Of a stretch of 64,000 nucleotides of DNA, positions 26,341-37,690 are shown piece by piece. A model generated the notes under the pieces. That model was not told the DNA's origin and did not search any database. It was given only the letters and a program-made list of their open reading frames with translations. Within the stretch, counting starts at the first letter, position 1; each line of letters opens with the position of its first letter. The DNA is taken from contig NC_030684.2 in the NCBI RefSeq assembly GCF_000004195.4, positions 110,399,429 to 110,463,428 of the forward strand, read 5' to 3'. The position numbers were made by a program, and so were the translations under genes. Origin of the DNA: Xenopus tropicalis (lineage: Eukaryota > Chordata > Amphibia > Anura > Pipidae).

Positions 26341-26892
26341 AAGAGAATATGTGCCCCTCTTTAAAGCTAAAGCAGTGTCCATATAGTACTTTTGGAAGAG
26401 ATGGGTATATTTATTCTATTAGCAGAATGCTAACTATACTATATTTTACAGAGTCATTAAGAAATAATAACAGCTCCTTCATACACAGTTTGGGAATCTG
26501 CTGAGACAGTTCTTTTCCCTTTTGTCATTTACACAAATGTTTGCAGATTGCCATTATGCTGCACAATAGTCTGGCACATCCCCTAGCTGTGAAATCATTA
26601 CACTCTGCAGATCTGTGTACCACTGCGTTATGCTGTCATATTATGAATGTGGATTCGCTGCTGGAACGCAATCAATACTGAGGACTGGGGGTCACATCTG
26701 ACTGTATTTCTCAGATCACAGTCGAGTGGTTATAATGAAGCCCAAGTCCATCTCTAAACTAATGAAGAAGAATATCCTTAGAATAAGACTTTATAAAACA
26801 AAAGCCCAATGAATTCTGCATTAGGGGAACATGCACCATCAGCATGCCGTCACTCTGACATTTCTTGATTTCACATGCTGTTAACAGTCATA
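26341..26892. other. Upstream intergenic DNA, nothing recognised
   Basis: No exon, RNA gene or bounded element recognised between the ryr3 promoter region and the first LINE fragment. Confidence 0.45.
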
Positions 26893-27140
26893 CATAATTA
26901 CATAGTTAAGTTGGGTTGAAAAAAGACCAAAGTCCATAAAGTTCAACCCCTCCAAATGAACCTCAGTGCATATACCTAAACTCATACTGACCTATCTATA
27001 TACTCTCTATATATTAACTACAGTAGAAATACCAATATCTATATAAACTGTGGATTTTAGTATGACAATAGCATTTGTTATTATGCTTGCTCAAGATATC
27101 ATCCAAGCCACTCTTCTTAAAGGTGTTGTATTGTTACCCC
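26893..27140 (-). mobile_element. CR1-like LINE 3' fragment
   Basis: Starts TACATAGTTAAGTTGGGTTG then AAAGTCCATAAAGTTCAACCC, and continues through ATACTGACCTAT and GATTTTAGTATGACAATAGC. It is collinear with the 3' part of the LINE at 62147 onward, in the same orientation. Truncated, non-coding. Confidence 0.85.
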
Positions 27141-27958
27141 TTTTTAAAGCAACTACACTTTGAGTCTGCCTATTTTGAAAAAGACCAGTGAGAAAAGTAA
27201 GAATGGCAACTTCTAAAACTTCTAGGGTTAGATAAAAGGGACCCAATACAACCAGATACAGTAATAACCAATATATTGCACAGTGAGATTAGTGGAGAAA
27301 ATAAAAGAGTACCTATGCTAGTCACACTGGGCAATAAAACTGTTTTAGTACAAAAACAAGAACACTCGAGGTGACAAAAAAGTGTATTATGTTTGTGTAA
27401 ACCTGTGAGCTGAGTATGTGCTGTTATTGTATAAGCCCCCCCACCCCAAAACAGTGTATGAGTTAGTGTCTGACACCTGAGTGAAGGCAGACTGAAAATA
27501 CAAGAGGGTGAAATCACGATTATTTTGTACAATTTGTAATACTTAAAGAGTTAAATCCTCTAGGAGCATAAGGTAGTAAGGATATTTAAAAAGCAGCTTT
27601 GGCTTCTTTTGTTGAGCATAGTAGCTAAGTACCATAGATATGATCCAACAGCACCTACACTAATGTCTTTGAGGAGATGCTCTGGACACTGTAGCTGTAA
27701 CACCCACGTTTGAGTACTGTAAAGCAAAAGCCATATTTGTGCTGATATTGATCCTGCATACTGAATCTACAGTGGTACCTCTTTGCCCTCTTTCTATTAA
27801 TAAACCAGCCAATAAATGGATGAATGGACTATAATCCATGTTTTGGGAATATTCTGAGTAGTTAAGAAAAAGTTACAACCTGGCACAAAACACAGAAAGA
27901 TGTTCAAGATGCAAGCATACCATATTTTACATACTGAACTTAGGGCCTGGACACATGG
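27141..27958. other. Intergenic DNA, nothing recognised
   Basis: A 120-codon minus frame (27170-27532) is present but has no recognisable domain and lacks supporting signals. Confidence 0.45.
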
Positions 27959-28212
27959 AGTGTTTGATCCTCTTCTCTTAGCCTGCATTTTTTTATTCAG
28001 ACTAAGAGAAGCAGATCTGCTCCCTTATGTAGCTTCTTTACCAGCACCAAAATGTTCAGGTTCCACCTGAGAGCACTGAGTTACACTGAGGGTACCTGCA
28101 CTCAGGCGAAAGCTGTATTTTTCAGCACAGGTACACAAAACTGCATAAGGGAGCAGATCTGCTTCTCTCAGCCTGAAGAAAAATGCAGGCTAAGAGAAGT
28201 GGACTAAACACT
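27959..28212. mobile_element. Fold-back element with about 70-bp arms
   Basis: Arm 27959-28029 (AGTGTTTGATCCTCTTCTCT ... GCAGATCTGCTCCCTTATG) is inverted at 28144-28212 (CATAAGGGAGCAGATCTGC ... GGACTAAACACT). The CTTCTCTTAGCCTGCATTTTT segments also match inversely. The loop is about 114 bp. It is probably a DNA-transposon MITE; the target duplication was not resolved because another element abuts its right side. Confidence 0.8.
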
Positions 28213-28214
28213 CT

Positions 28215-28727
28215 GGACTTCATTCATGAAATCATGTATTTGAATCCCGAATGGGAAAAATTCGGATTAGATACGATAATTTCTGGAGATCGCAAATATT
28301 GCGAAAAAGCTTACGAAAAAATCATATTAGTCACAATAATATCGTATTGGCGATCCAAAATTTTCGTACCGAATGATTGTGAACAGCGGGAAAACCTTTT
28401 CGACTTTGATCCTTCTGTGCACAATTTTGGAAGCCTCCCATAGGAATCAATGGCACTCTGCAGCTCCAACCTGGCCCAAGGAAAGTCTCCCATAGGGCTC
28501 AATGGCACTCTGCAGCTCCAACCTGGCCCAAGGAAAGTCTCCCATAGGAATCAATGGCACTCTGCAGCTCCAACCTGGCCCAAGGAAAGTCACGACAATG
28601 AAGCTTGAATGAATCCGAAACTTTTGTACTCGGTGCGACAATACGATTTTGTTAAAAAGTTACGAAAGGTACGAAAAAGTCGCAAAAAATACGTACGGAG
28701 CGTTCGTGGATTAGTAAAATCTCCCCC
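28215..28727. mobile_element. Diverged Harbinger-like element carrying a tandem repeat
   Basis: The right end GCGTTCGTGGATTAGTAAA then TCTCCCCCC matches the end type of 17624-18032. The left part (TTGAATCCCGAATGGGAAAA) parallels that element's GAATCCGAATTGGAAAA. The centre holds three 52-bp units (28436-28591). The left terminus is degraded. Confidence 0.6.
28436..28591. repeat. 52-bp tandem repeat, 3 units
   Basis: Three consecutive 52-bp copies starting TCCCATAGG, with CACTCTGCAGCTCCAACCTG in each. They differ only at AATC versus GCTC. Confidence 0.95.
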
Positions 28728-28771
28728 CTCTGTGTGGCCAATAATAATAATAATGAGCCAAGACTTCAAGG

Positions 28772-29191
28772 TTGTCACAGGGGGTTGCCATACTGGATGT
28801 CAGTGACACTCTCGTGCTCAGTGCCTCTGGGCAGCTGTTGCAAAAATATAAAGCAGAAAATAAGGTCATAGAAGCTGATGCTACAGGGCTGATTATTCAT
28901 TTCTAATGCTTATTGCACTAGAGTACCATGTACTGAATACTCTGTATTATTTACTAATCAGCCTTATATTGTGACATAAATAGTCTATATATATACATAC
29001 AGTATATTGTGTGTAAGCTCAGTAACAGCGGCACAGAGCATGTGCAGGGAATCAACAGAAAAGAAGATGGAGAGCTACTGGGGCATCTTTGAGGGCAAAG
29101 GGTTATGGTTGCCTCGGGCTAGTACAAAAGCACAAAACATAATGTACAACATTTGCCCTACTTCTTTAGTTAAGCTTAAGGTCTCCTTTAA
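28772..29191 (-). mobile_element. T2-type MITE, inverted copy of 13837-14463 family
   Basis: Ends TTAAGCTTAAGGTCTCCTTTAA-type at 29170-29191. Internal GGTTATGGTTGCCTCGGGC and ATAATGTACAAC match, inverted, the copy at 13837. Left end truncated. Confidence 0.75.
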
Positions 29192-29554
29192 AGGACCACA
29201 AAATCAAAAAGGCAGAAGGGTGTAAATTAAGAAGGACATTTTGATTCAAACTTCTGTAAGGACATATGAACAAGTTGTTTTGAGTTTACCTCATGTCTCT
29301 ATAAGATGTATAGACTAATTTAGTGAATCAGTTCCTTTATGTCTGTACTCCGGCTGTATAGTTTTTGGTAGTATTCCACAGCTTTTATCCAGTGGTGTGA
29401 CTAGAGGCCTTTGAGGCACAGTGTACAATGTGCAAAGAAGATCCTATTCTTGTTGACTCCAGTCACCACTAATTTTCTAATCCCACTTATTCACCCATAT
29501 ACCTAAAACTGATTCTGGAGTTACAATATGACTCATGGCATAATACATTGGTTT

Positions 29555-30400
29555 TTGAAATCCATACTGGGATTCAAACTGTTCAGAAGACCCCTAGTGA
29601 ACATATCTATGATCAGTGTTCTCCCCAGGGCATTTTTGTGCAGCCACAGTGCTCTTCTCCCACCAGCGTCTCACTTGCTCTAATAAAAAAAACAAAAAAA
29701 CTCTTGAGGCCAGTAAGATTGCATGGTGTATTTGCAAAAGCACAAGTCCTACTAGCATTAGTCAAACCTGTTCTATTATGGCAAGCTCAGTGAGGAAACT
29801 TTTTCCTTGCCAGACATTTTGTTTTCTAGGGAGAACACTGTATGATGCTTAACCTTTTTACCTAAGGGCACGTTGGAGACAAGATGCTGTCAAATCCCAG
29901 TTTTAAGTACATTTTTGAAATTTCATAAAAATGCCTAAATTTAGTAAAGCTGTGCCATTTGGTAATTTGAAGCAGAAGGACATATTTATGCATTTCGAAT
30001 GTGTCAGAATATGTACTTTTTAAAAATTAGTTTTCAGGGGCCAAACTGCTGTTTAAGCAATGTATTATATTTAGTGTTTTTGGCCTTGCAAAGTCAGGAA
30101 TCTAAATAAAACTGTACTCTTTGTAAGCAAACTTGATAAAATGGAGCTTTCAAAATCAGTTGTATTTTCACATGTATAATAAAATATATTTCTGATATGT
30201 TTCTCTGTATTATGACAAATATGTACATATTGATATCTATATATATATTTACATAAATGGAATTCAAAAAATATTCAGGCATATTTAAAAAGCTTTCGTT
30301 ATACTGGAAAAAACCCAATATATCGTTCTTCTAGCAAACTAAAAGTGAAAGAGCACAAACTGTTCAAAAATCAGCAGGCACTTCAAACAAATTAAGAGTA
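29555..30400 (+). mobile_element. Single-unit relic of the Tx1D-like family
   Basis: TTCAAACTGTTCAGAAGACC at 29573 and, after a nested insertion, GACAAGATGCTGTCAAA, TCAGAATATGTACTTTTTAA, TTTCAAAATCAGTTGTATTT and AAACTAAAAGTGAAAGAGC follow the order of one repeat unit plus the right arm of the element at 34447-41702. It is clearly diverged and not tandem. Confidence 0.7.
29614..29840. mobile_element. hAT-like MITE nested in the Tx1D-like relic
   Basis: The ends CAGTGTTCTCCC and GGGAGAACACTG are perfect 12-bp inverted repeats. TATGAT flanks both sides (29608-29613 and 29841-29846), shorter than the usual 8-bp hAT duplication. Removing it restores collinearity of the surrounding relic. Confidence 0.8.
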
Positions 30401-30896
30401 AAACTCGACTGGAATTGAAAAGGATAAACAAGTCGATGAAAACAATCCCAGATTAGTGGTTTAGGCTAATGGCACATGGGTCGTTTTCACCGCTGGCATT
30501 GAGAAAAGCCGATCCACTGCATTCTCTCCCCAAATGCATGTGTGCTGTCGCCAGCGGAGAAAACCCATGTGCTTTTAGTCTTAGAGAACCACATAATACA
30601 CAATGCAAGTTAGCTTATATGAAACATAATTTTTTTTCACATCACTCTTCTACTTGTAATGCAATATGATGATACCTCAGCAAGCCACTACAACCTGTAC
30701 TTATCAAGAATTATTAACACTAGTCTGTAGCAAGTAACTAATATATTACCACTAAAGTGTGTGTTCCAAGAAACCTCTTACACCCTAGCATTAAGATAAG
30801 AAAATCCAACGCACTTCTATCTTCAATAGAACGGCAAGTTGATCACTGACCAGCAATCAAGCAAGTCTCCTGAGCCATCAACTGTGAATTCTAGAC
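30401..30896. other. Intergenic DNA, nothing recognised
   Basis: No supported feature. Confidence 0.4.
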
Positions 30897-31559
30897 TCAG
30901 GGGTTGTTCACCTTTGTACAAAATTAACAAATATAACAGTTCACATTCATGGAACAATCTTCTTTGCCATATAGATAGTTAATAAACAATGTGCAGCTGA
31001 AGAGATATTCCCCCCAGAATCATCCCTCTGCTGATCCTTCACTTCTACACAGACCCTGTGCTGGGGGGGGCAGTGAACCCTATAAACAGTACAGCCCCTT
31101 TTTTGATTCTTTTTATGATGTCATGCATAGTACTGGCAGCAGACTTAATTCCTATTGGCTGTGTCTCCTGTCAGTCTGACACAGCTTCTGTGCCTGTGAC
31201 CTGTGACCTGTGAGTGCTGCAAATCTAACAAAACAGTATGTTAAGTCTGTTTGCCTATGCCATTGCAAGGGAGATAATAGCCAATGACCTTTTAATTTAT
31301 GAAACTAAGTAAGGGCAAAGCCTGAACGTGATGAAGTAAGCATATAGGAAGTTCCCAGTGTGTCGGGTTAAAAATAGGCCACTCCCATTCCTTCGGAAAA
31401 CTGATCATAGAGACAGGAGAAGGGCTGATTTAACATGTATAAAAAGTGGCTTTAATAGTGGGCTTTTTACTTTTTTATTAAAATAGACTTTCTAACATGA
31501 TGAGAGCATCGTTGGTGGTGTAATAAGATTTGAACATTGAAGGTAAATAACCCCTTTAA
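30897..31559. mobile_element. T2-type MITE, left end eroded
   Basis: Left GGGGTTGTTCACCTTTG and right AAGGTAAATAACCCCTTTAA form a diverged inverted pair. The right TTAA is intact and the left one is lost. Confidence 0.7.
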
Positions 31560-32519
31560 GAGTAGGGCAAACAATATAATGTAATTCACAGCTCTTCCTG
31601 GTATCTCTTGTCAGAAAGCTAACCACATACCCAGTATTGCAATGTATAAAGTGCCTAATGTCATAGGATATTCCAGGAACAGAACTTTCACATGTTTTAT
31701 AACTATATGCCTGTAAGGGCGCTTACCGTTGTGCTGTTTATGTGCATACACCTGTTTAACAGTGTCAGAATACACTATGAAATCCTGTGCACAGGCACTT
31801 GTGTTCCAGTATGTGTCAAAATTTACGCAATGTGACAAGAATGACACAATGCCAGTGCACATCGTGATGCAAGTGTGTCCTTAGGACACACAGTCTTTCT
31901 CCACTACTGCGCTTCCTGTTCACATGTTCAGGCAAGCTTACAGTCAGTGCGAGGCGCTTGTGGGCTTGCTCTCATCCACCTGGCCCCTGCGGCTTGTCAA
32001 TGCCAATCTATATTTCACATTTGTAAAATCCTTTCACTGTTAATCAATTCTTTTGTGACTTTGGGGAAAGAAACAATGAAGGTTACCCAATGCAGTGCCC
32101 TTCCTGGAAATACAATTTTAGAGCCTGATTCCACATGGGGAGACAATGGATTACACAGTAAAATAGAAATATGCTCACATGAAACTTCTGCCTGTAGGGA
32201 TAAATCAGCATGTGACTCTGAATCTAACTTACACTTTATCAAGACTTAACCACACCAGTGACAACATATTGTTGGTTTGCTAAGTAGATAGCAAAATTAA
32301 AGAGAGTTGGTTTGATTTTTTTGGCACATTACTATTTATTCATTGCATTGTATATGTTTATTGACAATATGTGTTTGCAGTTTAATTAGTATGTATGTAT
32401 GTATGGAGAATGTAATATGTTTCTTTTGGGTGGGCCTTCAATTTGCAATTTTGTCTCATTTATATTCTTTGTATGCAAATGTGATGACAATAAAACTTGA
32501 CTTGACTTGATATTATGGT
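31560..32519. other. Intergenic DNA, possible retroposon tail
   Basis: No gene supported; the 124-codon frame at 31875-32249 has no recognisable domain. GACAATAAAACTTGACTTGAC near 32488 resembles the tail of a LINE/SINE-type repeat, but a body could not be defined. Confidence 0.4.
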
Positions 32520-32780
32520 TATTTATTTATATAGTATAAATTCAGCAGTGCAAACAAATTACAAATTAAACCTCATTCATATCAATACCTGCCCCATTGG
32601 ACATACTATCTAAGGTCCCAATCCCATTTACATGAACTATGGTCAGTTGAATCAAGAACCAATAAACCTGCCTGTATGTTTTGGGGTATGGAAGGAAACT
32701 GGAGTACTCAGAGGAAAACATACAAGGGAAAATACAAATTCTGTTCCTTGTACATTACCCAAATGGACAGACAGCATATG
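32520..32780. repeat. Probable LINE-derived repeat fragment
   Basis: TTTGGGGTATGGAAGGAAAC followed by TGGAGTACTCAGAGGAAAAC resembles a widespread vertebrate repeat containing a GGAGGAAACCGGAGTACCC-type core. Confidence 0.45.
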
Positions 32781-33974
32781 AGAGGCCATGGTATGGCCAC
32801 TTCCATTTTTTACATTTACTGGAAAAGAAGGAAGCAAAAGGGGGATTAGGCATTTTCTCAATTGTGCTTATTCACTTGCTGATTCAGCACAGACTGGCAG
32901 ATATGGTGCAGGATCTGCCCGATCCCCAAACCAATTGATATCCATAGTAAATGGATTATGGTTAGGACTGGTGGGTCAACACGCATGGCCAGAAAATCAT
33001 TTTATTGGTACCTGTATGGCTAGTTGCTGCAATTCATTTTTAGATTGGATTGCAACAGCATGCAAAGGTGTGCCTGACATTTGGTTTTGTGTGTGATCCA
33101 AGCAAGCAAATCAGCTTGCATGCAATGGCAACAATACATATAGCACTGCTTCTTCTACTTTGTTATTAATTAATTATATTTAAAATTTTGCTTCTGTAAC
33201 CAATTAACATCAGGGATTTATTTCATGGAAGCATGTACTGAAACTGGAATGTAACAAGCTCTCTAATTGCTACATATCTTGCATTTTCCTCCAATGCATA
33301 CACAATAAATAAAATAACGATCTTTTGATTTTTCTATTGATGATATATTATGTGTAGCTTTTACAGTCTATGTACCTTCTCCCTTCCCCCACTAGTCATC
33401 TTCCATCCCCCAACCTTCTGCATTTTTTCTTTTCATTTTCACAGTCCTTACTTCTCTCTCACTACTCGCTCTGTTGGTAAGAGTAAAGGAAATGGAAAAA
33501 AATAAAGATGGGAGAAGGATATGGAGCATAATGTGCAAAAATAAATTAGTGGAGGTAAAATGCTGACACATTAATATACAAGCCTCAATTTTCCTGAAGT
33601 GATGGATCATTCTAGTTGTTCCTAAACATATATATATATATTTATTCTAAGGATAGAATTGTAAAAATCATACTCAGGTAAAAGTACATGTGGTAAAATT
33701 ATTTATTTATTTGTTTTTTTATAAATATGGTATAGATAATTGTAATTTATAGATTTTAGGAACTAAACTGCAAAAAATGTTGCTCTAATGGTTTGCAAAG
33801 CAAAAGCTTTTTGCTGTCACAGATGATGTAACCCTAAAAGAACACTGCAGCTGTACATGAAGTAGCAATACATTTATATAGCCAGCAATCATTTGGAATT
33901 ACTGCACCAAGCTTTATGGTACCACAAGGTAAAATGTATTTCAGAGTCAGCATTCAAAGGGGGTTACTAAAGAT
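32781..33974. other. Intergenic DNA, nothing recognised
   Basis: AT-rich with short TA and TTTA runs. No gene supported. Confidence 0.45.
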
Positions 33975-34305
33975 TACAGGTATGGGATCCCTTATCCAGA
34001 TACCCGTTATCCAGAAAGTTCCAAATTACGGAAAGGCCATCTCCCATAGACTCCATTATAAGCAATTAATTCTAATTTTAAAAAATGATTTCCCTTTTTT
34101 CTGTAATAATAAAACAGTACCTTGCACTTGATCCCAACTAAGATATAATTAATCCTTATTTGAGGCAAAACAAGCCTATTGGGTTTATTCAATATTTAAA
34201 TGATTTTTAGCAGACTTAAGTTATGGATCTCCAAATTATGGAAAGATCCCTTTTCCTGAAAAGCCCAGGTCCCAAGCATTCTGGATAACAGGTCCCATAC
34301 CTGTA
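33975..34305. mobile_element. TACAGGTATGGG-family MITE, complete
   Basis: Left TACAGGTATGGGATCCCTTA and right (reverse complement) TACAGGTATGGGACCTGTTA give about 24-bp inverted ends including TATCCAG. A TA flank suggests Tc1/mariner-type target duplication. Very common in Xenopus DNA. Confidence 0.85.
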
Positions 34306-34451
34306 CTTTATTTAAATAAACTATAAGGTTGAAAAATGTCATCCAGGGTAAGGCAAACAAAAAAAAGAAGGCAGTAAGGCCAATTAAGGAAAAAGTACAT
34401 TTTTTTCTAACCCTGTAATATCAATTTCATAGCCTATCCACCTGTATTAAC

Positions 34452-34710
34452 TCTTTTACTGCCAAGCACGTATGGCATACGTGCTGGCAGTAAAAGGGCT
34501 TAAACGCCAACGACGTGTCTCATACGTCGTTGGCGTTTAAGCGCTGCCCTCTGCAGCGGCGGCATGTGCCGCCGCTGCAGAGGGCTTCTAACAATGACAG
34601 CCCCCCTGGGCAATGTGCCAGGGGGGCTGTCATCAGGGTCCTGCGAGCCGATCGCTCGCAGGACCCTCCAGGAAGCAGCAGATGCGATCGCATCGCATCT
34701 GCTGCTTCCT
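34452..34710. repeat. Six consecutive perfect hairpins
   Basis: Six palindromes follow each other with almost no spacing. Arms: 34453-34472 with 34478-34496 (contains an inverted copy of the terminus CTTTTACTGCCA); 34498-34515/34525-34542 (18 bp, GCTTAAACGCCAACGACG); 34546-34564/34567-34585 (19 bp); 34594-34609/34618-34633 (16 bp, ATGACAGCCCCCCTGG); 34635-34647/34655-34667 (13 bp); 34670-34688/34692-34710 (19 bp, AGGAAGCAGCAGATGCGAT). All but the first are perfect. The block is GC-rich in an AT-rich neighbourhood. Open frames here run through both arms and are not genes. Confidence 0.95.
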
Positions 34711-35247
34711 GCTTCCTCCCTCTCCCCCAGCGCCGGCCCAAATGACGAAGGAGGCGATCGGTCTTCAGGAACAGGTAAGGACTTTTTTTTTATTGCATTT
34801 ACACACTTTTACACACTTATACACACATTTACATACATTTATACACACTTACATACATTTACACACACTTACAGCACACATTTTAGCATTTTTTTATTTT
34901 TTATTTTTTATTTTATTTTTTTTCATTTTTCACACTTTTATACACTTATTTACACTCATATACACACTTACACACTATCACACAACTTTTACACATGTAC
35001 ACACATGTATACACAAACACTTTGGTTTTTTTTTGTTTTGCTTTTTTTTTTTTTTTTTTTCATTTTACCACTTTGTTTTTATTTTCTTTTACCTAAAAAC
35101 TGTTTATTTTGACAGCGTAACTATTGGATCAGATATTCTGGCCACTAATTACACTGTCATGTAACTTATTTTGTTGTTTCACTGATTTGCACAATTTTTG
35201 TGGTTTTATCACATTTTATCCCTATATAAGTATTCCTGATCTGTTTT

Positions 35248-37690
35248 TAGCGTAGCTTTGCCAGGTGTAACTTTGGTGTACAAAAATAACTTTACCTATT
35301 TTGAATTCATCAGAATGTGTACTTTCCAAAAATATATGGTTTTGTGGGGGTCACTGTATAGTTAGGGGGGGTTACTGCACATAATACACTGACAGGGGGC
35401 TCTGTGTGCAAAAGCTGAGCTGGCAGGCGAGAAATCCTTATGCGCTATTTTCATTTTGGGTTCAGTACATACCGCAGACTTTGGTATATCTATGCATATT
35501 GGGCATCAAACTGTTCAGTAGGCCTCTGGTGTTCCTATTTGGGGTGACTTGCCTTTGTACGCAAGAAATTGTGTGAGATAAATGCGGCAAATTGCAACAT
35601 TTTTAGGCGATTTTCTGAAATCTCATAAAAACCGATAACTTTAGGAAAGCTTTGCGGCTTGGTACTTTGGTGTAGAAAGGACTCTTTACCCTTGTTGGAT
35701 TTGTCAGAATGTGTACTTTCCAAAAATATATGGTTTTGTGGGGGTCTCTGTATAGTTAGGGGAAGTTTTGGCACATAATACACTGACAGGGGGCTCTGTG
35801 TGCAAAAGCTGAGCTGGCAGGCGAGAAATCCTTATGCGCTATTTTCATTTAGGGTTCAGTACATACTGCAGACTTTGGTATATCTATGCATATTGGGCAT
35901 CAAACTGTTCAGTAGGCCTCTGGTGTTCCTATTTGGGGTGACTTGACTTTGTACGCAAGAAATTGTGTGAGATAAATGCGACAAATTGCAACATTTTTAG
36001 GCAATTTTCTGAAATGTCATAAAAACCAATAACTTTAGGAAAGCTCTGCAGATTGGTACTTTGGTGTAGAAAGGACTCTTTACCCTTGTTGGATTTGTCA
36101 GAATGTGTACTTTCCAAAAATATATGGTTTTGTGGGGGATCTCTATAGTTAGGGGAAGTTTTGGCACATAATACACTGACAGGGGGCTCTGTGTGCAAAA
36201 GCTGAGCTGGCAGGCGAGAAATCCTTATGCGCTATTTTCATTTAGGGTTCAGTACATACCGCAGACTTTGGTATATCTATGCATATTGGGCATCAAACTG
36301 TTCAGTAGGCCTCTGGTGTTCCTATTGGGGGTGATTTGCCTTTGTACGCAAGAAATTGTGTGAGATAAATGTGACAAATTGCAACATTTTTAGGCAATTT
36401 TCTGAAATGTCATAAAAACCAATAACTTTAGGAAAGCTCTGCAGATTGGTACTTTGGTGTAGAAAGGACTCTTTACCCTTGTTGGATTTGTCAGAATGTG
36501 TACTTTCCAAAAATATATGGTTTTGTGGGGGATCTGTATAGTTAGGGGAAGTTTTGGCACATAATACACTGACAGGGGGCTCTGTGTGCAAAAGCTGAGC
36601 TGGCAGGCGAGAAATCCTTATGCGCTATTTTCATTTAGGGTTCAGTACATACCGCAGACTTTGGTATATCTATGCATATTGGGCATCAAACTGTTCAGTA
36701 GGCCTCTGGTGTTCCTATTTGGGGTGACTTGCCTTTGTACGCAAGAAATTGTGTGAGATAAATGCGGCAAATTGCAACATTTTTAGGCGATTTTCTGAAA
36801 TGTCATAAAAACTGATAACTTTAGGAAAGCTTTGCGGCTTGGTACTTTGGTGTAGAAAGGACTCTTTACCTTTGTTGGATTTGTCAGAATGTGTACTTTC
36901 CAAAAATATATGGTTTTGTGGGGGTCTCTGTATAGTTAGGGGAAGTTTTGGCACATAATACACTGACAGGGGGCTCTGTGTGCAAAAGCTGAGCTGGCAG
37001 GCGAGAAATCCTTATGCGCTATTTTCATTTAGGGTTCAGTACATACCGCAGACTTTGGTATATCTATGCATATTGGGCGTCAAACTGTTCAGTAGGCCTC
37101 TGGTGTTCCTATTTGGGGTGACTTGCCTTTGTACGCAAGAAATTGTGTGAGATAAATGCGGCAAATTGCAACATTTTTAGGCGATTTTCTGAAATGTCAT
37201 AAAAACCAATAACTTTAGGAAAGCTCTGCAAATTGGTACTTTGGTGTAGAAAGGACTCTTTACCCTTGTTGGATTTGTCAGAATGTGTACTTTCCAAAAA
37301 TATATGGTTTTGTGGGGGTCACTGTATGGTTAGGGGAAGTTTTGGCACATAATACACTGACAGGGGGCTCTGTGTGCAAAAGCTGAGCTGGCAGGCGAGA
37401 AATCCTTATGCGCTATTTTCATTTAGGGTTCAGTACATACCGCAGACTTTGGTATATCTATGCATATTGGGCATCAAACTGTTCAGTAGACCTCTGGGGT
37501 TCCTTTTTGGGGTGATTTGTCTTTATCTGATCTTTATCAAGAAATTGTGAGAGATAAATGCGGCAAATTGCAACATTTTTATGCGATTTTCGAAAATGTC
37601 ATATAAATCTGCAAACTTAGGAAAGCTTTACAGCTTGGTACTTTGTAGCAATAAGAAATATTTACCCATTATAGATTCGAGGGGATGTGT
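35248..37690. repeat. Tandem array A, 393/394-bp unit
   Basis: The anchor ATGTGTACTTTCCAAAAATA recurs at 35314, 35708, 36102, 36495, 36888 and 37282, that is at intervals of 394, 394, 393, 393 and 394. A diverged junction unit has its anchor at 37685. Units carry GGGGGCTCTGTGTGCAAAAG and GCAGGCGAGAAATCCTTATG. Minus frames of 82-89 codons in each unit are repeat-borne. Confidence 0.95.

Noticed and set aside
27170..27532. 120-codon minus frame
   Set aside because: Low-complexity composition, no domain and no supporting signals.
28183..28806. Overlapping frames on both strands around 28.2-28.8 kb
   Set aside because: Explained by the Harbinger-like element and its three 52-bp tandem units.
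31875..32249. 124-codon frame as a possible gene
   Set aside because: No recognisable domain, splice context or conserved signal. Frames of this length occur by chance in 64 kb.
34515..35164. Open frames of 76-183 codons over the hairpin block and T-rich spacer
   Set aside because: They run through both arms of palindromes and low-complexity CACTTACA/T tracts, so they are structural by-products.
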